Positions 6,160 through 8,669 of a DNA stretch of 8,669 bases are shown one piece after another (the first letter of the stretch is position 1; each line of letters starts with the position of its first letter). The stretch is from NCBI GenBank assembly GCA_013153795.1, contig JAADDV010000196.1, positions 1 through 8,669 on the forward strand, in the 5' to 3' direction. Source of the stretch: Aquificota bacterium. GTDB taxonomy: Bacteria > Aquificota > Aquificia > Aquificales > Hydrogenothermaceae. The position numbers and the translations under genes are program-made. The notes beneath the pieces were generated by a model. It saw only the letters and a list, made by a program, of their open reading frames with translations. It ran no database searches and had not been told where the DNA came from.

Positions 6160-8112
6160 ATGCTTATTAAGAAAGAGCATGCACTTGCACTTTTAAATGC
6201 GAAAGCTGAAGAAGAAAAAGGTCTTGCCTGCCAAATAACAATAAAGGCAGAAGAAGACCCTTATATTGAACTTGAACTTCAAAATCTTTTAGAACAGGGA
6301 AATAGCCCTATTGAATATGTTCTTACATATTGGGGCAGAAATCTTGTTTATCTTCTTGATGAAATGATTCAAAAGGGACTTATTAAGCATCCATCTGAAT
6401 GGGATGAAAAATTTAGATGGATTGGGTCTGAAGTTATTGCGATGATTGATGCTGCTATTAGAAGCGGAAATTTAACTGGAGAGCTTACATTTGATGCTTT
6501 AAAAGAAAGAGGTTTTGCAGAAGAAAAACATGAAGAGAAAAAAGGCTGGTTTAAAGAAATAAATGATTATGCTAAAGCTATATATGAAATATATCAAAAT
6601 GCAAAACCAAGGCTTGTTATTTCAAGAGACCTTGGAAAGTATATAGCTTCTACTCCTCCAGGACCTGCAGAAACAAGCACTCTTCCAGTTCATGGAAGAA
6701 ATTTAGAAATTATTGAGTCTATGAGACTTATATCTTTTTCAGTTCCAAACTCAGATGTTTATACACTCTCTGGTTTAGGACAGGCTGTTCAAAAAACAGT
6801 TCAAACAATGGCTCCAGCTTTAGAAACAGTTATAAATGAAGACTATTTATTTGCTCTTGTTAAGTTTTTAGATGGTGGTTTTGAGGCCCTAACAGACCAA
6901 GAGTCTGAAATCTTGCAAGAGCTTGCTTTTATAGATGATGAAGGAAATTTACTTCCAGCTGGAGAAAATCTTTTAGAAGTTTATAGATTGTGGAGTCAAA
7001 GAGAATATAGACCTGTAAAAACATTTAATCTTGAAACTCTTGATGAAGAAATTCTTATTGGTCTAGAAAAAGTTTGGGAAAAACATAAAGAAAATCCAGA
7101 AATTTTAGCTACAGCAGAGGAGATTGTCCATTATCTTCTTGAGAAACCTTTAAAAGAGTATAAACATCTAAGAGAATTCTACGGAAGAATGTTAAATCAA
7201 GCAATGGGCTATCAGAAAAAAGAAGAGCTTAAAAAGAAATGGGCAGAGCTGTTTACAATAGAAGAACTTTTTAAGCATTTCTGGGAAAAAGGAAATGAAT
7301 GGTATGAAAAACTTTTTGATACTGTAAAAGAATCTTTATACTCTCTTGAATCATTTAATCTTATTGTTTCTGAAGTTGATGAAAAAAAAGGAAAGCTTAT
7401 ATACAAGTTTACACCTCACGGAGTAGAAGTTTTAAAGGATATAAAAGAAAGAGGTGTAAGAGAGATTACAGCTACAGGAGTTAAAGCTGTTACTATCACA
7501 AAAACAGAGTTTGGAGCTCCAAACTACAACTGGTATGAAGAAGGAGTAAAAGAACATCTTGTTGGTGGAGGATATCCAACAAAGTCTGGTCTTCTTTATG
7601 AAAAACTTGCTTATGCTATTAAAAGAACACCTCATATTACAAGATTTGAGTTAATGGTTCTTCATAAAATTCCTGAGTATGGAATGTTCTTGGAAGAGCT
7701 GTTTAAAGAATTTGATGAAACTTTAAAAGAAGAAGTTCAATATGCAGTAAACAAACTTGAAGCTAGATATATTCTTGATGTTCTTCCAAACAACGGTTTA
7801 AGACTTACACAGCCAGGAAAACTCCTTAAAAAAGCTCTTTCTGGTGTTCCAGAAGGAATAGCAGACCCAATAAACCCACTTATTGTAAGAATTCTTCAGG
7901 CTATAAAACAGGTTGGAAACCTTTATGTAAAAGAAAAAAGAGTAAGAATTCTTCCTAAAAACTGGGAGGAAGCTTTAAGAATCTCTGGCCTTGACAAGGA
8001 AACCTTTGAAAAAGAACTTGCTGTTGCAAGACTTGCTGGTTTTATTGGAAGAACATCTCTTCATGAATCAGGTTTAGAAGTTTTAGAAGCTTTAGAACTT
8101 TTAAATAAATAA
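6160..8112 (+). CDS. DUF505-like protein with repeated winged-helix-like modules
   Basis: The 650-residue protein has no signal peptide or membrane segment and is probably cytoplasmic. I recognise it, from memory and without a search, as resembling the DUF505 family of unknown function in Aquificota and archaea. Its most visible feature is a recurring motif of the kind that ends the wing of a winged helix, a strand then Thr/Ser-x-x-Gly and a hydrophobic helix: YTLSGLGQAV (201-210), LLPAGENLLEVY (264-275), YKFTPHGVEVL (415-425), LRLTQPGKLLKKAL (547-560) and SLHESGLEVLEAL (633-645), possibly also FRWIGSEVIAMI (85-96). Each of the later copies is preceded by a helical segment of wHTH style, for example ITRFELMVLHKI (493-504) and INPLIVRILQAI (571-582). 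Between them is an acidic, Trp-rich helical stretch (about 290-400). It may bind nucleic acid or act as a scaffold, but no function is assigned. It stands alone as a single-gene unit with its own promoter candidate and a strong terminator. Confidence 0.85.
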   Translation: MLIKKEHALALLNAKAEEEKGLACQITIKAEEDPYIELELQNLLEQGNSPIEYVLTYWGRNLVYLLDEMIQKGLIKHPSEWDEKFRWIGSEVIAMIDAAIRSGNLTGELTFDALKERGFAEEKHEEKKGWFKEINDYAKAIYEIYQNAKPRLVISRDLGKYIASTPPGPAETSTLPVHGRNLEIIESMRLISFSVPNSDVYTLSGLGQAVQKTVQTMAPALETVINEDYLFALVKFLDGGFEALTDQESEILQELAFIDDEGNLLPAGENLLEVYRLWSQREYRPVKTFNLETLDEEILIGLEKVWEKHKENPEILATAEEIVHYLLEKPLKEYKHLREFYGRMLNQAMGYQKKEELKKKWAELFTIEELFKHFWEKGNEWYEKLFDTVKESLYSLESFNLIVSEVDEKKGKLIYKFTPHGVEVLKDIKERGVREITATGVKAVTITKTEFGAPNYNWYEEGVKEHLVGGGYPTKSGLLYEKLAYAIKRTPHITRFELMVLHKIPEYGMFLEELFKEFDETLKEEVQYAVNKLEARYILDVLPNNGLRLTQPGKLLKKALSGVPEGIADPINPLIVRILQAIKQVGNLYVKEKRVRILPKNWEEALRISGLDKETFEKELAVARLAGFIGRTSLHESGLEVLEALELLNK

Positions 8113-8116
8113 TAAT

Positions 8117-8139
8117 AAGGGGGCAAAAGCCCCCTTTTT
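8117..8139 (+). terminator. Rho-independent terminator, probably bidirectional
   Basis: A perfect GGGGGC (8119-8124) / GCCCCC (8129-8134) stem with an AAAA loop is extended by an AA/TT pair on each side and followed by five T's (8135-8139). It starts seven bases after the DUF505-like stop codon. On the minus strand the same stem is followed by a T-rich TTATTATT stretch, so it can also serve the convergent membrane-protein gene, whose stop codon (8138-8140) overlaps the T run. Confidence 0.93.
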
Positions 8140-8458
8140 ATCTATATATTAATTTTTGTCCTATTCTTGCTAAAAAAGGAAAAGATAGAACTCCGAATAT
8201 AATCCCAAAAACTGAAAACTTATACACTGTTTCTCTATCAAGCTCATTAAAAAGAGACTGTATCATAAAGTTTCCTGTAAACATAAGCACTAAAAGAAAA
8301 ACTATAAGAGTTAAAACTCCTAAAAGCATATTTGAGTAATAAATAGTTGCTTTTGCTGTTTTATATTTAAAATCGATAACATAAAGAAGCACAAGAGAAA
8401 ACATAAACATAGCTGTAAAAGAATATCCTATTCCTATTCCTGCAAGCTCTAAAAACAT
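8138..8458 (-). CDS. Small three-helix membrane protein of unknown function
   Basis: The 106-residue product is mostly hydrophobic, with likely membrane helices at about 5-27, 43-63 and 82-98. A polar cytoplasmic-type loop DFKYKTAKATIYYS lies at about 29-42 and a charged loop NELDRETVYK at about 72-81. I do not recognise a family. The start ATG (8456-8458) is supported by AAGGAGAGG four bases upstream. It is divergent from the partial gene at the right edge and convergent with the DUF505-like gene, sharing its terminator. Bases 8328-8396, encoding residues from the end of helix 1 through the first loop (about 21-43), are repeated exactly and inverted at the right end of the window. Confidence 0.75.
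   Translation of the reverse strand: MFLELAGIGIGYSFTAMFMFSLVLLYVIDFKYKTAKATIYYSNMLLGVLTLIVFLLVLMFTGNFMIQSLFNELDRETVYKFSVFGIIFGVLSFPFLARIGQKLIYR
8328..8396. repeat. Left arm of perfect 69-bp inverted repeat
   Basis: Read on the reverse strand, these bases are identical to 8601-8669 at every position. The match stops abruptly at 8397 (G against the A at 8600, which would need a T). The arm lies wholly inside the small membrane-protein gene. Its outer limit cannot be seen because the right arm runs off the window. Confidence 0.97.
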
Positions 8459-8518
8459 TTTCCTCTCCTTTTTGGTAATTTAATAATGTTTAGTTTAAAT
8501 ATAAAATGTTTTGTATGA

Positions 8519-8546
8519 TTTAAAATGATTTTTTTCTTTGTATAAT
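8519..8546 (+). promoter_or_regulatory. Candidate promoter of the right-edge gene
   Basis: A perfect TATAAT (8541-8546) follows TTTAAA (8519-8524, four of six matches) with a 16-base spacer. The box is followed by AAAGGAGAT (8562-8570) and an ATG at 8575. This arrangement argues that the gene start at 8575 is genuine even though the coding sequence after residue 10 is suspect. The 116-base divergent spacer (8459-8574) shows no clear promoter for the opposite gene. Confidence 0.5.
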
Positions 8547-8574
8547 ACACAATAAAACATTAAAGGAGATAAAA

Positions 8575-8669
8575 ATGTATGTATGGATAAAAGCTTTTCA
8601 TCTTGTGCTTCTTTATGTTATCGATTTTAAATATAAAACAGCAAAAGCAACTATTTATTACTCAAATAT
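8575..8669 (+). CDS. 5' end of a gene with a HemJ-like N terminus, then repeated sequence (partial)
   Basis: The gene starts at ATG 8575 with a good ribosome site (AAAGGAGAT, four bases upstream) and a TATAAT box, and runs off the window after 31 full codons. The first ten residues, MYVWIKAFHL, resemble the start of HemJ, the membrane protoporphyrinogen IX oxidase of haem synthesis, in which a histidine at this position is a haem ligand (here H9). HemJ would normally continue with a segment like an aliphatic-Trp-Phe-Ala-Gly-Leu stretch. Instead, from base 8601 the sequence switches to an exact inverted copy of the neighbouring membrane-protein gene (LVLLYVIDFKYKTAKATIYY), in the same reading frame. 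As read, this is a hybrid of two proteins. Either the true gene is interrupted by a fold-back artefact, or a genuine rearrangement or paralogue exists. Ten residues are thin evidence for the HemJ call, so no symbol is given. Confidence 0.45.
   Translation, partial: MYVWIKAFHLVLLYVIDFKYKTAKATIYYSN
8601..8669. repeat. Right arm of perfect 69-bp inverted repeat, reaching the window edge
   Basis: This is the exact reverse complement of 8328-8396, 69 of 69 positions. The arms enclose 204 bases (8397-8600) holding both divergent gene starts and their ribosome sites. Because the arm ends at the last base of the window, its true length is unknown. Confidence 0.97.

Noticed and set aside
7212..7635. 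Two minus-strand open frames inside the DUF505-like gene
   Set aside because: Ser/Phe/Cys-rich antisense shadows without ribosome sites or family motifs.
1..8669. CRISPR array, insertion sequence, tRNA or defence system
   Set aside because: I saw no regularly spaced repeats, transposase motifs, cloverleaf-type sequence or nuclease/toxin signatures; the only notable repeat is the inverted pair at the right edge.

Overview
The window looks like chromosomal DNA of a thermophilic bacterium, most likely Aquificota and plausibly the Hydrogenothermaceae (Sulfurihydrogenibium or Persephonella type). This is inference from the AT-rich bias, heavy AGA/ATA/AAA codon use, tight operon packing, a large protein resembling the DUF505 family (known to me mainly from Aquificota and archaea), and archaeal-flavoured forms of two enzymes (a stand-alone riboflavin reductase and a CDP-alcohol transferase). 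No ribosomal RNA or tRNA is present to settle it.

Layout. Bases 1-448 hold the 3' half of a plus-strand dTDP-4-dehydrorhamnose reductase gene. Its end overlaps tail-to-tail with a seven-gene minus-strand run reading from 5957 down to 435: ilvB, ilvN, a small exported protein of unknown function, ilvC, a CDP-alcohol phosphatidyltransferase, a RibD C-terminal-type reductase, and moaD. Gaps inside the run are at most about 54 bases, and two junctions overlap, so it is probably one operon. A 202-base divergent intergenic region (5958-6159) separates it from a plus-strand gene for a 650-residue DUF505-like protein (6160-8112). That gene ends at a strong hairpin terminator shared with a convergent small membrane-protein gene (8138-8458, minus). 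A second divergent spacer follows (8459-8574), then the first bases of a plus-strand gene whose first ten residues resemble HemJ.

Function. IlvB and IlvN form acetohydroxyacid synthase and IlvC carries out the next step, so the operon encodes the first two steps of valine, leucine and isoleucine synthesis. The distal genes add phospholipid head-group chemistry, riboflavin synthesis and molybdopterin sulfur transfer. These share no pathway with the ilv genes and look like co-transcribed housekeeping passengers.

The most unusual signal is at the right edge. The last 69 bases (8601-8669) are an exact reverse complement of 8328-8396 inside the neighbouring membrane-protein gene, in the same reading frame. 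This replaces the expected HemJ sequence after residue 10. A fold-back amplification or assembly artefact is the leading explanation. An invertible segment that swaps N-termini is the exciting alternative. I found no CRISPR array, mobile element, riboswitch or defence system.
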